DNA of 64,000 nt from Candidatus Aalborgicola lynettensis (GTDB lineage: Bacteria; Pseudomonadota; Gammaproteobacteria; Burkholderiales; Burkholderiaceae_C). Below, one piece after another: positions 1-9,393 of the stretch. The notes under the pieces are model-generated. The model searched no databases and was not told the DNA's origin. It saw only the letters and a program-made list of their open reading frames with translations. Each line of letters starts with the position of its first letter. The first letter of the stretch is position 1. The position numbers and the translations under genes are program-made. Location: NCBI GenBank assembly GCA_016719405.1, contig JADJZE010000001.1, positions 682,001 through 746,000 on the forward strand, in the 5' to 3' direction.

Positions 1-198
1 CAGTAACTGGTTGCGTTGCGTCAGGCGCATGATTTCACTCAGGTTGCCCATGGGTACCGTGCGGTTTTTGTACACGGAGTGCAGGGCGTCCGTGGTTTGG
101 GTGATGCCATACAGACCCATTGCGGCCCCGCCCAAGAGCATGACGGCCAGAACAGAGATCAACGCCAACAGTCGGGTTGATACTTTGAGTTGATTCAC
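1..198 (-). CDS. methyl-accepting chemotaxis protein, N-terminus (partial)
   Basis: Only the first 66 codons are in the window; the gene runs off the left edge. I chose a GTG start because AGGAGAC lies just upstream at good spacing and the frame then stays open to base 1. The translation begins MNQLKVSTRLLALISVLAVM, a short cytoplasmic lead followed by one membrane helix (about residues 9-31). After it comes a stretch ending in KNRTVPMGNLSEIMR, typical of the start of a four-helix-bundle (4HB_MCP) periplasmic sensor domain. Proteins with this start are usually chemoreceptors that signal to CheA. The signalling domain is not visible, so a sensor kinase with the same sensor is possible. Confidence 0.7.
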   Translation of the reverse strand, partial: MNQLKVSTRLLALISVLAVMLLGGAAMGLYGITQTTDALHSVYKNRTVPMGNLSEIMRLTQRNQLL

Positions 199-267
199 AG
201 AGAGTCTCCTGATAAACAAAACGGATAGATAACAAAAGGCTACGCAATTGCGACGCCGCATCCTATG

Positions 268-1200
268 TCAAGTATCGCTATGGGACGCTGCCAGGGGGAT
301 TGGATCGTCTGAAGTTGCCGACAGTGCGGTCAGTTCATCGGCGGTAAACCCTGCAGCACGGCGTGCCTCCCAATTAAATGGGCCGCGCGGGCGCGGTGCA
401 CCGTAGCAGGCGGCCAATGTGGTGTAGGTCGCTATTGGGTCGAGCTGCTGGTGGGTACATAAGCTGTTGTACCAGTGGTTGCCAACCGCCACATGTCCAA
501 TTTCGTCGCGCAAGATGATGTCCAGGATGTCGCCCGCCCGCAGATCGCCGGCACTCACCAGTTTGGCTTTGACCGGTGGTGATGCGTCCAGCCCGCGCGC
601 CTCCAGGGTGCGGGGCACCAGTGCCAGGCGGGCCAGCAGGTCGTGCTTGGTTTTTTCGGCCATCTCCCACAGGCCGTTGTGGGCAGGGAAGTCGCCATAG
701 TCGTACCCCAGGGTGCGAATATGGTCGCGCAGCAGTGCGAAGTGGTAGGCCTCTTCTTGGGCAATGTTGAGCCACTGGCGGTAGAAGGCGTCGGGCAGGC
801 CCGCAAAGCGCCACACAATGTCCAGTGCCAAGTCAATGGCGTTGAGCTCGATGTGTGCCAGGGTGTGCAGCAATACCGCCCGGCCTTCTATGGTGGTGAG
901 CGGCTTCTTTTTAAATTGCAGTTTGGCAAACAGTTCGGGCCGGGCCGGACGCCCTGGTATGCCGGGCGGTTCGGTCAACACAGCGTGGGTGTCAAGTGGG
1001 CCTTGTAGGTCCAGCGCTGCGGTTCGTGCTGCTTTGGCATTGGCATTGCACTCCAACAGAATCTGCAGGGCTTGGTGGCGGAGTGATTGCATACGGCGTG
1101 TCGGTTGCTTGCGGAGATAGGCCAATAGGGGTGGCATTGTGCCAAATGGCCGTGTCTGGGCGCGCTCTTTACAATGCAGGGCTTTGTAGGGGGCATTCAT
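268..1200 (-). CDS. DUF455-family ferritin-like protein
   Basis: The 310-residue reading frame has the spaced carboxylate and histidine motifs of a ferritin-like four-helix bundle: HIELNA (116-121), QEEAYH (148-153) and DEIGHV (232-237). These could hold a di-iron centre. DUF455 proteins are soluble and their biochemical role is not established. The ATG at 1200 overlaps the start of the divergent carbonic anhydrase gene by two bases and has no clear ribosome-binding site. An ATG at 1092 (MQSLRHQALQ) begins closer to the conserved domain and may be the true start. That would leave about 105 bases for two divergent promoters. Confidence 0.8.
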   Translation of the reverse strand: MNAPYKALHCKERAQTRPFGTMPPLLAYLRKQPTRRMQSLRHQALQILLECNANAKAARTAALDLQGPLDTHAVLTEPPGIPGRPARPELFAKLQFKKKPLTTIEGRAVLLHTLAHIELNAIDLALDIVWRFAGLPDAFYRQWLNIAQEEAYHFALLRDHIRTLGYDYGDFPAHNGLWEMAEKTKHDLLARLALVPRTLEARGLDASPPVKAKLVSAGDLRAGDILDIILRDEIGHVAVGNHWYNSLCTHQQLDPIATYTTLAACYGAPRPRGPFNWEARRAAGFTADELTALSATSDDPIPLAASHSDT

Positions 1201-1723
1201 GGCACTTTATGTACTCGATACGATCACACCCCAGGTTGCGGACTCCAGTTGGGTGGCGGACAGCGCGCAGATCATGGGCCGTGTAGAGGTGTGCGATGAC
1301 GCCAGTGTGTGGTTTGGTGTGGTCATACGCGGCGACACCGACCCTATTCGAATCGGGCGTGGCTCCAATATCCAGGATGGCAGTGTGTTGCATGCCGACA
1401 TTGGGCAAGCCCTGACGGTGGGAGACTACGTGACCGTCGGCCACAAGGCCATGCTGCATGGCTGCACCATTGGCGATGGCTCCTTGATCGGCATTGGCGC
1501 GGTGGTGCTCAATGGCGCCAAAATTGGCAAAGGTTGTCTGGTGGGGGCGGGTTCCCTGGTGACGGAGGGTAAAGAGTTTCCCGATGGCTCCATGATTCTG
1601 GGTAGCCCGGCCAAGGTGGTGCGCGTATTAAGCCCCGAGCAGCAAGCCGGACTCAAAATGAGTGCGCTGCACTATGTTGAAAACGCCCGTCGCTTCAAGA
1701 CCGGTTTGAAAAAAATTAGCTAA
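1199..1723 (+). CDS. gamma-class carbonic anhydrase family protein (YrdA/PaaY type)
   Basis: This 174-residue protein is a left-handed beta-helix of hexapeptide repeats, visible as spaced small hydrophobic residues (for example IGDGSLIGIGAVVLNGAKIG). The three histidines that bind zinc in gamma-carbonic anhydrases are present as H65, H82 and H87. Family members are trimeric; many bacterial ones have weak or untested CO2 hydratase activity. It starts with ATG and is followed after 13 bases by hslO, so the two may be co-transcribed. It diverges from the DUF455 gene. Confidence 0.88.
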   Translation: MALYVLDTITPQVADSSWVADSAQIMGRVEVCDDASVWFGVVIRGDTDPIRIGRGSNIQDGSVLHADIGQALTVGDYVTVGHKAMLHGCTIGDGSLIGIGAVVLNGAKIGKGCLVGAGSLVTEGKEFPDGSMILGSPAKVVRVLSPEQQAGLKMSALHYVENARRFKTGLKKIS

Positions 1724-1736
1724 ACGGAATTCCTGC

Positions 1737-2726
1737 GTGTCTGAACTTCATAAATTTTTATTTGATGGTTTGCCCGTACGTGGCGCGGTGGTGCGTTTGA
1801 CCGATGCCTGGCAGGAAGTGCTGCGCCGGCGTGCCTCCAACAGCAAAACCGGCGCCTACCCGCAGCCGGTGGGTGCGGTGCTGGGTGAAATGGCAGCGGC
1901 CGCGGTGTTGATGCAGGCCAATATCAAGTTTGACGGCGCACTGGTGCTGCAGATTTTTGGCGATGGCCCGGTCAAGCTGGCGGTGGTGGAGGTGCAGTCC
2001 GATTTCTCATTGCGGGCCACGGCAACTGTCTCCGAGTCCGTACCGCCGAACATGACGTTGAGCCAGATGGTGAACGCGGGCAACGAAGGGCGTTGCGCCA
2101 TCACGCTGGACCCCGAGACTAAATTTCCCGGCCAGCAGCCTTACCAAGGTGTGGTGCCTCTGTTCGATGACCATGGTCACAAAATTGAAAAAATCAGTGC
2201 CGTGCTGGAGCACTACATGCTGCAAAGCGAGCAGTTGGACACCACACTGGTGCTGGCTGCCAACGAGCAGGTGGCCGCAGGGCTGCTGATTCAGCGTCTG
2301 CCCATGGCCGGTTCAGGCAACTTGGCTGGCAGCATGGTGAGCCAAGAGAATGAAGACCAGATTGGACTGAACGAGCACTACAACCGCATTGCGGTACTGG
2401 CCAGTAGTTTGCAGCGCGACGAGTTGTTGACTTTGGATGTCGACACGATTTTGCGTCGCCTGTTCTGGGAAGAGCAGATTACACGGTTTGAACCCCATCA
2501 AGGCGAGGCAGGGCCTCGGTTCGCCTGCAGTTGCAGTCGGGAACGGGTTGGCAGAATGATTGTGGGTTTGGGGCAGGCAGAAGCCGCCTCCATTTTGAGT
2601 GAGCGCGCCGACATTGAGGTGGCGTGCGAATTCTGTGGCGTGCAGTACCGGTTTGATGCGGTCGACGCGGCGCAGCTTTTTACGGCACCGGTTGTGCAAG
2701 CGCCAGGCGGATCAGCGCCGCACTGA
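1737..2726 (+). CDS. hslO: redox-regulated chaperone Hsp33
   Basis: The protein is 329 residues, slightly longer than E. coli Hsp33. Its C-terminal zinc switch is intact: C264-x-C266 and C297-xx-C300. In the reduced state the four cysteines bind zinc and keep the chaperone inactive; oxidants such as hypochlorite form disulfides, release zinc and unfold the linker so that it binds unfolding proteins. The start is GTG. The last 15 bases overlap, tail to tail, the 3' end of the ATPase gene on the other strand. Confidence 0.95.
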   Translation: MSELHKFLFDGLPVRGAVVRLTDAWQEVLRRRASNSKTGAYPQPVGAVLGEMAAAAVLMQANIKFDGALVLQIFGDGPVKLAVVEVQSDFSLRATATVSESVPPNMTLSQMVNAGNEGRCAITLDPETKFPGQQPYQGVVPLFDDHGHKIEKISAVLEHYMLQSEQLDTTLVLAANEQVAAGLLIQRLPMAGSGNLAGSMVSQENEDQIGLNEHYNRIAVLASSLQRDELLTLDVDTILRRLFWEEQITRFEPHQGEAGPRFACSCSRERVGRMIVGLGQAEAASILSERADIEVACEFCGVQYRFDAVDAAQLFTAPVVQAPGGSAPH

Positions 2727-3356
2727 ATCGGCTTTTAGCAGCGCACTGAACAATTGGTGTTCGCATCGGGCATCGGAGCACTTTTCGCAGTTCCATTGCC
2801 AGTTTGATGCGCGTTGGTAGGTGCTGGTAGATGTCACTCCACGGTGGTGTGCAATGGCCTGCAGCGCACACGCGGTGCGGGCCGTACCGGAGCCATAGAC
2901 CATGCAGTACGGAAGTGCTGCGGTGTCCAGAATCTGACGCAATCGTGCATCAACCCGGGCGCGCACAGCAGGGCCGTCGCGCTGAATGCCATCGGCTACC
3001 CATGGCAGATCCAGCCCCATCACCAATGTAAGGTCGTACCGGCCCTGGTGGTGCAGCGCAAAAGGATAAAGCGTGGTGTCTTGAAAGAGCAGATCGCTGT
3101 AAACGGCCGTCATCAGCGGTGTCGTATCGGCCACCACATAGCCCGGGTCGGACAGCTGTTCCAGGCTCAAAGCCTGGCTGCGTGCGATGGGCCATTGTTC
3201 ATGGCTTCGGGGTGTGCGTGCGTTTGCTGCGCACCACGCGCGCAACACCTCGGGAACGGCCACCGCAGAACCCGCAGGGGTGTTAAGTGCCTGTACCAAA
3301 GCGGCGGCCAACTGCGTTTTGCCGGTGCATTCAGCGCCAAGAAGTGCGATGCGCAT
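2712..3356 (-). CDS. NadR/Ttd14-like P-loop ATPase
   Basis: A 214-residue soluble protein with a Walker A motif at the N-terminus (GAECTGKT, residues 7-14). It resembles the C-terminal kinase domain of NadR and related AAA_28 proteins, which phosphorylate nicotinamide riboside or related small molecules; the substrate here is not known. The C-terminus has a CEKC...C cysteine pattern that could bind zinc. It is the last gene of a leftward run pyrG-kdsA-eno-ftsB and lies 18 bases after ftsB, so co-transcription is likely. Confidence 0.75.
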   Translation of the reverse strand: MRIALLGAECTGKTQLAAALVQALNTPAGSAVAVPEVLRAWCAANARTPRSHEQWPIARSQALSLEQLSDPGYVVADTTPLMTAVYSDLLFQDTTLYPFALHHQGRYDLTLVMGLDLPWVADGIQRDGPAVRARVDARLRQILDTAALPYCMVYGSGTARTACALQAIAHHRGVTSTSTYQRASNWQWNCEKCSDARCEHQLFSALLKADSVRR

Positions 3357-3374
3357 GCGCCTGCTACACGGTCA

Positions 3375-3650
3375 CTACTTGGCGATCTGGACGTAGATTT
3401 CGTTGGCCTTCACCATGCCCAACTCGGAACGGGCTTTTTCTTCGACGATTTCCAGCCCCTCATGCAAGTCGTGAATCTCCGCCGCCAAGCGGTCGTTGAC
3501 CTGCTTGGCCTGGGCATTGCTGGCCTGTTGTTGCTCCACTTGGCCCATCAGTTTTGCAACGTTGGGAACGCTTCCCCGCCCGAACCATAACTGGCCGTGC
3601 AGGATCAGCAGCAGGGCGACCAAAGCTGCTGGAACGAAGCGTTTTCCCAT
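3375..3650 (-). CDS. ftsB: cell division protein FtsB
   Basis: The 91-residue protein has the standard FtsB layout: a very short cytoplasmic N-terminus, one membrane helix (about residues 5-24), then a coiled coil (QVEQQQASNAQAKQVNDRL) with the conserved EEKARSELGMV segment. FtsB joins FtsL and FtsQ in the divisome and helps activate septal wall synthesis. It lies just downstream of eno, the usual position in beta- and gammaproteobacteria. Confidence 0.92.
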   Translation of the reverse strand: MGKRFVPAALVALLLILHGQLWFGRGSVPNVAKLMGQVEQQQASNAQAKQVNDRLAAEIHDLHEGLEIVEEKARSELGMVKANEIYVQIAK

Positions 3651-3680
3651 GCGGATAGCGGGCGTCGGCGCGTGCGCCGA

Positions 3681-4964
3681 CTACTTCAGGTTGTAGAACG
3701 CGGCCCGGCCGGGGTAGCTGGCCACTTCACCCAAGTCTTCTTCGATGCGCAGCAACTGGTTGTACTTGGCCATGCGGTCCGAGCGGCTCAGAGATCCGGT
3801 CTTGATTTGGCCTGCATTCATACCCACGGCGATGTCGGCAATGGTGCTGTCTTCGGTCTCGCCCGAGCGGTGGCTGATGACAGCGGTGTAACCGGCGCGC
3901 TTGGCCATCTCGATGGCTTCAAACGTTTCCGTCAGCGTGCCGATCTGGTTGATCTTGATCAGGATCGAGTTGGCAATGCCTTTGTCGATGCCTTCTTTCA
4001 AAATCTTGGTGTTGGTAACAAACAGGTCGTCACCCACAATCTGCACCTTCTTGCCCAGGCGGTCGGTGAGCAGTTTCCAGCCATCCCAGTCGCCTTCGGC
4101 CATGCCGTCTTCGATGCTGATGATGGGGTATTTGTCCACCCAGGCCGCCAGGATGTTGGTCCACTCTTCGGCATTCAGCGTCAAACCTTCGCCTTCCATG
4201 TGGTACTTGCCGTCTTTGTAGAACTCGCTGGCGGCGCAGTCCAGGCCCAGGGCAATTTGCTCACCCGCCACATAACCGGCTTTGTCGATGGCTTCCAGAA
4301 TCATCTGGATCGCGGCTTCGTGGTTGGCCACGTTGGGGGCAAAGCCGCCTTCGTCACCCACTGCGGTGCTGATGCCCTTGTCGTGCAGAATTTTCTTCAG
4401 TGCATGGAACACTTCGGCGCCGTAACGCAGGGCTTCGCGGAAGCTGGGAGCACCCACGGGGATGATCATCAGCTCTTGCAGGTCCAGGTTGTTGTTGGCG
4501 TGTTCGCCACCGTTCATGACGTTCATCATGGGCACAGGCATTTGCATGCGGCCCATGCCGCCAAAGTAGCGGTACAAAGGCAGGCCAGCTTCTTCAGCGG
4601 CGGCGCGGGCCACGGCCATGGAAACAGCCAGCATGGCATTGGCGCCCAGGCGACTCTTGTTGTCGGTGCCGTCCAGGTCGATGAGGGTCTTGTCCAGGAA
4701 TGCCTGTTCAGAGGCATCCAAGCCCAAAACGGCTTCGGAAATTTCGGTGTTGATGTGTTCGACCGCCTTGAGCACGCCCTTGCCCAGGTAGCGGCTCTTG
4801 TCGCCGTCGCGCAGCTCAATGGCTTCACGGGAGCCGGTGGATGCGCCAGACGGCACGGCAGCGCGGCCCATGGTGCCCGATTCCAGCAGAACATCACACT
4901 CGACTGTGGGGTTGCCACGCGAATCCAGAATCTCGCGGCCGACGATGTCAACAATTGCGCTCAT
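3681..4964 (-). CDS. eno: enolase
   Basis: Converts 2-phosphoglycerate to phosphoenolpyruvate in glycolysis and gluconeogenesis; in many proteobacteria it also sits in the RNA degradosome. The signature ILIKINQIGTLTET and the segment SHRSGETEDSTIADIAV are present, and the length of 427 residues is normal. I start at the ATG of MSAIVDIVGRE, nine codons inside the longest open frame, because that matches known enolases and has GGAAG upstream. It is preceded by kdsA with only 39 bases between. Confidence 0.98.
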   Translation of the reverse strand: MSAIVDIVGREILDSRGNPTVECDVLLESGTMGRAAVPSGASTGSREAIELRDGDKSRYLGKGVLKAVEHINTEISEAVLGLDASEQAFLDKTLIDLDGTDNKSRLGANAMLAVSMAVARAAAEEAGLPLYRYFGGMGRMQMPVPMMNVMNGGEHANNNLDLQELMIIPVGAPSFREALRYGAEVFHALKKILHDKGISTAVGDEGGFAPNVANHEAAIQMILEAIDKAGYVAGEQIALGLDCAASEFYKDGKYHMEGEGLTLNAEEWTNILAAWVDKYPIISIEDGMAEGDWDGWKLLTDRLGKKVQIVGDDLFVTNTKILKEGIDKGIANSILIKINQIGTLTETFEAIEMAKRAGYTAVISHRSGETEDSTIADIAVGMNAGQIKTGSLSRSDRMAKYNQLLRIEEDLGEVASYPGRAAFYNLK

Positions 4965-5003
4965 TGCATTTCTTCCTTCAATAAAAAACAAAAAAACGTG
5001 TGA

Positions 5004-5861
5004 TTAGATGCTGAAATGGTTTTCAAGAAAACCATTTTTCTTGGTCACCCGGTCCAGCTCGACCAGGGTTTCCAACAGCGCTCTCATATGTTTGAGCGGT
5101 ACGGCGTTGGGGCCGTCGCTCATGGCTTTGGATGGGTCAGGGTGGGTTTCCATAAACAGGCCCGCCACACCCACGGCCACGGCCGCGCGGGCCAGTACCG
5201 GAACCATTTCGCGTTGGCCGCCGCTGCTGGTGCCTTGCCCGCCGGGTAATTGCACGGAATGGGTGGCGTCAAAAACCACCGGTGCGGAGGTCTCACGCAT
5301 GATGGACAAGGAGCGCATGTCGCTCACCAAATTGTTATAGCCAAAGCTGGCCCCGCGTTCGCAGGCCATGAAGTTGTCCTCGTTCAGGCCCATCTCGCGT
5401 GCTGCGGCACGGGCCTTGTCGATAACGTTTTTCATGTCATGGGGTGCCAGGAACTGGCCCTTCTTGATGTTCACCGGCTTGCCCGATTGCGCGACGGCAC
5501 GAATGAAGTCGGTTTGGCGGCAAAGAAAGGCAGGCGTTTGCAACACGTCCACGACGGACGCCACCTGGGCGATTTGCGCTTCGTCGTGCACGTCGGTCAG
5601 CACCGGTAGGCCCAATTCACGTTTGACCTTGGCCAAAATCTCCAGACCCTGGTCGATACCGGGGCCGCGGAAAGTTGCGCCGCTGGAGCGGTTGGCCTTG
5701 TCAAAGCTGCTCTTGAAGATGAAGGGAATACCCAGTGAGGCTGTGATTTCTTTGAGCGTGCCAGCAGTGTCCATCTGCAACTGCTCAGACTCAATGACGC
5801 AGGGCCCGGCTATCAGAAAGAAGCGGTGTTCCAAACCGATGTCAAAACCACACAATTTCAT
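5004..5861 (-). CDS. kdsA: 3-deoxy-8-phosphooctulonate synthase
   Basis: Condenses phosphoenolpyruvate with arabinose 5-phosphate to make Kdo 8-phosphate, the first committed step to the Kdo of lipopolysaccharide. The 285-residue protein has IAGPCVIES near the N-terminus, KSSFDKANRSS and DATHSVQLPGG, all diagnostic of KdsA. It lies between pyrG and eno in the order common to Burkholderiales, pointing to one transcript for CTP supply, Kdo synthesis and PEP formation. Confidence 0.97.
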   Translation of the reverse strand: MKLCGFDIGLEHRFFLIAGPCVIESEQLQMDTAGTLKEITASLGIPFIFKSSFDKANRSSGATFRGPGIDQGLEILAKVKRELGLPVLTDVHDEAQIAQVASVVDVLQTPAFLCRQTDFIRAVAQSGKPVNIKKGQFLAPHDMKNVIDKARAAAREMGLNEDNFMACERGASFGYNNLVSDMRSLSIMRETSAPVVFDATHSVQLPGGQGTSSGGQREMVPVLARAAVAVGVAGLFMETHPDPSKAMSDGPNAVPLKHMRALLETLVELDRVTKKNGFLENHFSI

Positions 5862-5913
5862 AGTGCACCCCTACTTGCCATGCCAAGAAATGCGCTGCCC
5901 AGCGTTGCTGGCA

Positions 5914-7581
5914 TCACGCCACCGCCTTCAGGTTCTTACCGGCGGCCTGGTGGTCCAGCGCGGCTTTGATGAAAGCGTTGAACAGCGGATGGCCGTTCCA
6001 AGGCGTTGATTTGAATTCGGGGTGGAATTGCACACCCACATACCAAGGATGGGCCGATTGGGGGAGTTCGACCATTTCGGTCAGGTGTTCACGTTGGGTC
6101 AGCGCGGAAATCACCAAACCGGCCTTGCGCAGGTTGTCCAGGAAATTGACGTTGGCCTCATACCGGTGGCGGTGGCGCTCTGTGACCACATCACCGTAGA
6201 TCTGGTGGGCCAGTGTGCCGGGCGCCACATCGGAGCTTTGTGCGCCCAGGCGCATGGTGCCACCCAGGTTGGAGTTGGCGTTGCGGGTTTTGATGGTGCC
6301 ATCGGCGTCTTTCCACTCGGTAATGAGGGCGATGACGGGGTTGGCGCAATCGGGATCAAACTCGGTGCTGTTGGCACCGGCAAGACCGGCCACATGGCGG
6401 GCGAACTCAATGGTGGCGACCTGCATGCCAAGGCAGATTCCCAGGTAGGGCACTTTGCTTTCGCGGGCGAAGCGGGCGGCGCAGATTTTGCCTTCGATAC
6501 CCCGTTTGCCAAAACCACCCGGCACCAGAATGGCGTCGTACTTGGCCAGGCGCGAGACACTGTCGGCGGTGATCGTTTCGGAGTCGATGTAGTCAATCTT
6601 CACCTTGGCATGGTTTTTCATGCCAGCATGGCGCAGTGCTTCGTTGAGCGACTTGTAGCTGTCGCTCAAATCCACATACTTGCCAACCATGGCGACGGTT
6701 ACCTCAGCCTGTGGGTGTTCGGTTTCATACACCAAATCGTCCCAGCGCTTGAGGTTGGCCGGTGGCGTATTCAGGCGCAGCTTGTCGCAGATCAACCCGT
6801 CCAGGCCCTGTTCGTGCAGCATGCGAGGCACCTTGTAGATGGTGTCTACGTCCCACATGCTGATGACACCCCACTCTGGCACGTTGGAGAATAGCGATAT
6901 TTTCTGGCGCTCTTCGTCGGGTATGCGGCGGTCGGCACGGCACAACAAGGCATCGGCTTGAATGCCGATCTCGCGCAACTGTTTGGCCGTGTGCTGCGTG
7001 GGTTTGGTTTTGAGTTCGCCAGCGGCAGCAATCCAGGGTACATAACTCAGGTGCACAAAGGCGCTGGCGTTGGGGCCCATCTTTAGGCTCATCTGGCGCA
7101 CCGCTTCCAGGAAGGGCAGGGATTCGATGTCGCCGACAGTTCCGCCGATCTCAACAATCGCCACATCCACTGCGTCGGGCTCGCCCAAGCGCGCACCACG
7201 CTTCACAAACTCCTGGATTTCATTCGTGACGTGGGGAATGACCTGCACAGTTTTGCCCAGATAGTCGCCACGACGTTCTTTGTCGAGCACGCTTTTGTAG
7301 ATCTGGCCGGTGGTGAAATTATTGGCCCTGCGCATGCGCGATTCAATAAATCGCTCATAGTGGCCCAGGTCGAGGTCGGTTTCCGCGCCGTCGTCGGTCA
7401 CAAACACCTCGCCGTGCTGCAGGGGTGACATGGTGCCGGGGTCGACGTTGAGGTAGGGGTCGAGCTTGATGAGAGTGACCGTCAGGCCCCGCGATTCCAG
7501 AATCGCAGCGAGCGAGGCGGAGGCGATTCCCTTGCCCAGGGAGGACACCACACCGCCGGTGACGAAGACAAATTTGGTCAT
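5914..7581 (-). CDS. pyrG: CTP synthase
   Basis: Makes CTP from UTP, ATP and glutamine. The N-terminal synthase domain starts MTKFVFVTGGVVSSLGKG, with its P-loop. The C-terminal glutaminase domain carries GICLGMQ around the catalytic cysteine and VQFHPEFKS with the catalytic histidine and glutamate. Length is 555 residues; enteric enzymes have about 545. It is the first gene of the leftward run pyrG-kdsA-eno-ftsB. About 145 bases without a gene separate it from ccoG. Confidence 0.97.
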   Translation of the reverse strand: MTKFVFVTGGVVSSLGKGIASASLAAILESRGLTVTLIKLDPYLNVDPGTMSPLQHGEVFVTDDGAETDLDLGHYERFIESRMRRANNFTTGQIYKSVLDKERRGDYLGKTVQVIPHVTNEIQEFVKRGARLGEPDAVDVAIVEIGGTVGDIESLPFLEAVRQMSLKMGPNASAFVHLSYVPWIAAAGELKTKPTQHTAKQLREIGIQADALLCRADRRIPDEERQKISLFSNVPEWGVISMWDVDTIYKVPRMLHEQGLDGLICDKLRLNTPPANLKRWDDLVYETEHPQAEVTVAMVGKYVDLSDSYKSLNEALRHAGMKNHAKVKIDYIDSETITADSVSRLAKYDAILVPGGFGKRGIEGKICAARFARESKVPYLGICLGMQVATIEFARHVAGLAGANSTEFDPDCANPVIALITEWKDADGTIKTRNANSNLGGTMRLGAQSSDVAPGTLAHQIYGDVVTERHRHRYEANVNFLDNLRKAGLVISALTQREHLTEMVELPQSAHPWYVGVQFHPEFKSTPWNGHPLFNAFIKAALDHQAAGKNLKAVA

Positions 7582-7726
7582 GTCGGGAGAGCAAACAATG
7601 CTCAGGGAGCTGGTAAAGCGTGATTATATGTGGCCCCCATGCCTAGTGCGCTGGCGTTGTTGCGGCTGGGGCCCCATCGCTGCGCACGGTGCTCAACCGT
7701 TTGCCGAGCCCATACACCACGTTCAG

Positions 7727-9181
7727 TCAGCGCGGTACATAGAAGGTGGATTTTTCACGTGTTATTTTTTCCGGGTCGCCGTGCAGTTCCTGGACTTCGA
7801 ACGTGATGGGGCTGGTGATGCCCCGGTGCAGGTCGGCTGCTTCGGGAGGAAGGACCAGTCGCACCGGTATAGAGCCGATGCCGGCTGCGGGCACCGTGAG
7901 TTCGGTGTCTGTCTCGATGCGCAGCCCTGCCAGCCCCGATACGGCAATACGGTACTGCTGGCTCAGCTCGGTGCCGTTCATGATTTGTAGCCGGTAAACA
8001 TTTTCGATATATCCTTTGGCCACCACGCGTCCCAGCGTGGCGCGGTCTTTCATGACATCTACCGCAAATCCGGCACGCGTGGACAAACTCCACACCAACG
8101 CCGCGGTCGCTCCACTTAGCAGTGCACCATAAATCAGCACCCGCGGGCGCCATATGCGGCGCAGCATTTGCGCCGATGTCAGACCCTGGGAAATGCCACG
8201 GCCAGATGAATAGCGAATCAACCCTTTCGGGTAGCCCATTTTGTCCATTACGGTGTCGCATACGTCAATGCAGGCGGCACAGGCGATGCATTCGTTTTGC
8301 AAACCGTTACGGATGTCAATGCCGGTCGGGCACACCTGCACACACAGGGTGCAGTCAATGCAGTCGCCCAGGCCCAGCGCCTGGGGGGAGGCGCTGCGCG
8401 CGCGGGCACCCCGTGCTTCGCCACGCGCAGTGTCGTAGGCAATAACCAACGAATCCGTGTCCATGAGGGCGCTTTGGAATCGGGCATATGGGCACATGTA
8501 TTTGCAGACCTGCTCACGCATGTAGCCCGCGTTGCCGTAAGTGGCAAAGCCGTAAAACAGTACCCAGAACCACTCCCATGGCGAAAATGACAAGGCCAGT
8601 GCTTCGGCGCTCAATGTGTGGATGGGAGTGAAGTAGCCGACAAAGGTGAATCCGGTGACCAGTGCGATGCCGATCCACAGGAATTGTTTGGCGCCTTTGC
8701 GGGCTATCTTTTCTGCTCCCCAGGGCGCGGCATCCAGCCGCATGCGTGCGCTGCGATCTCCTTCAGTGTGGCGCTCTACCCAAAGAAAAATTTCGGTGTA
8801 CACCGTTTGTGGGCAGGCGTAACCACACCACAGGCGCCCGGCCAGCGCGGTAAAAAAGAACAGCGCCAGCGCCGAAATGATCAGCAGTGCGGCCAGATAA
8901 ATAAAATCCTGCGGATGCAGTACCAGATTGAAGATGTAGAAACGCCGTTCCGACAAGTCAAATAACACGGCCTGACGCCCATTCCATTGCAGCCAGGGTA
9001 GGCCGTAAAACACCAGCTGGGTGATCCACACCATCAGCCAGCGCCAGTTGGTGAACCAGCCGCGCACAGAACGGGGGTAAATGCGGGATTCTTGTTCGAA
9101 GCCAGAAAACGCTTCAACAGGTTCTCCTGGCGCCTTTGCACGATGTATGGGAATGACTTTTGCGGTGGGTGGAGTCTTCAT
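7727..9181 (-). CDS. ccoG: cytochrome c oxidase accessory protein CcoG (FixG/RdxA)
   Basis: A membrane protein of 484 residues with several membrane helices in its N-terminal half (for example LMVWITQLVFYGLPWLQW) and two 4Fe-4S ferredoxin motifs in the middle (CIDCTLCVQVCP and CIACAACIDVCD). The C-terminal part after the last helix is an immunoglobulin-like periplasmic domain. CcoG is needed for cbb3 oxidase biogenesis, where it is linked to copper delivery or reduction. It normally accompanies ccoNOPQ; those genes are not in the window and may lie elsewhere. Confidence 0.93.
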   Translation of the reverse strand: MKTPPTAKVIPIHRAKAPGEPVEAFSGFEQESRIYPRSVRGWFTNWRWLMVWITQLVFYGLPWLQWNGRQAVLFDLSERRFYIFNLVLHPQDFIYLAALLIISALALFFFTALAGRLWCGYACPQTVYTEIFLWVERHTEGDRSARMRLDAAPWGAEKIARKGAKQFLWIGIALVTGFTFVGYFTPIHTLSAEALALSFSPWEWFWVLFYGFATYGNAGYMREQVCKYMCPYARFQSALMDTDSLVIAYDTARGEARGARARSASPQALGLGDCIDCTLCVQVCPTGIDIRNGLQNECIACAACIDVCDTVMDKMGYPKGLIRYSSGRGISQGLTSAQMLRRIWRPRVLIYGALLSGATAALVWSLSTRAGFAVDVMKDRATLGRVVAKGYIENVYRLQIMNGTELSQQYRIAVSGLAGLRIETDTELTVPAAGIGSIPVRLVLPPEAADLHRGITSPITFEVQELHGDPEKITREKSTFYVPR

Positions 9182-9348
9182 GCGGGCAGCTGGAGGATTG
9201 TGGCGCCGTATTGCGCGTTTTGGCGCAGTGGGCCGGGCAATGCAGTGAGCAGATTATGAGCGACCAAGATACCGCTTGCATGGGTTGCCACCAATGCCCT
9301 GCCGTGGAATACGGCCAATTGCATGTACAAAATAGTGTTAAGACCAAT

Positions 9349-9376
9349 GAAAAAGGCCGGTTGAACCCGGCCTTGG
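9349..9376 (-). terminator. intrinsic terminator of the SWIB gene
   Basis: An 8-bp stem AAGGCCGG / CCGGCCTT with a six-base loop lies 18 bases past the stop of the SWIB gene. Read on the minus strand it is followed by a run of T. Confidence 0.8.
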
Positions 9377-9393
9377 GATGAACAAAAAGAGAA

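Noticed and set aside
3597..5003. 468-codon open frame on the plus strand opposite eno
   Set aside because: It is the mirror of the enolase codons in a GC-rich genome; no known protein features, rich in V, G and H as mirror frames are.
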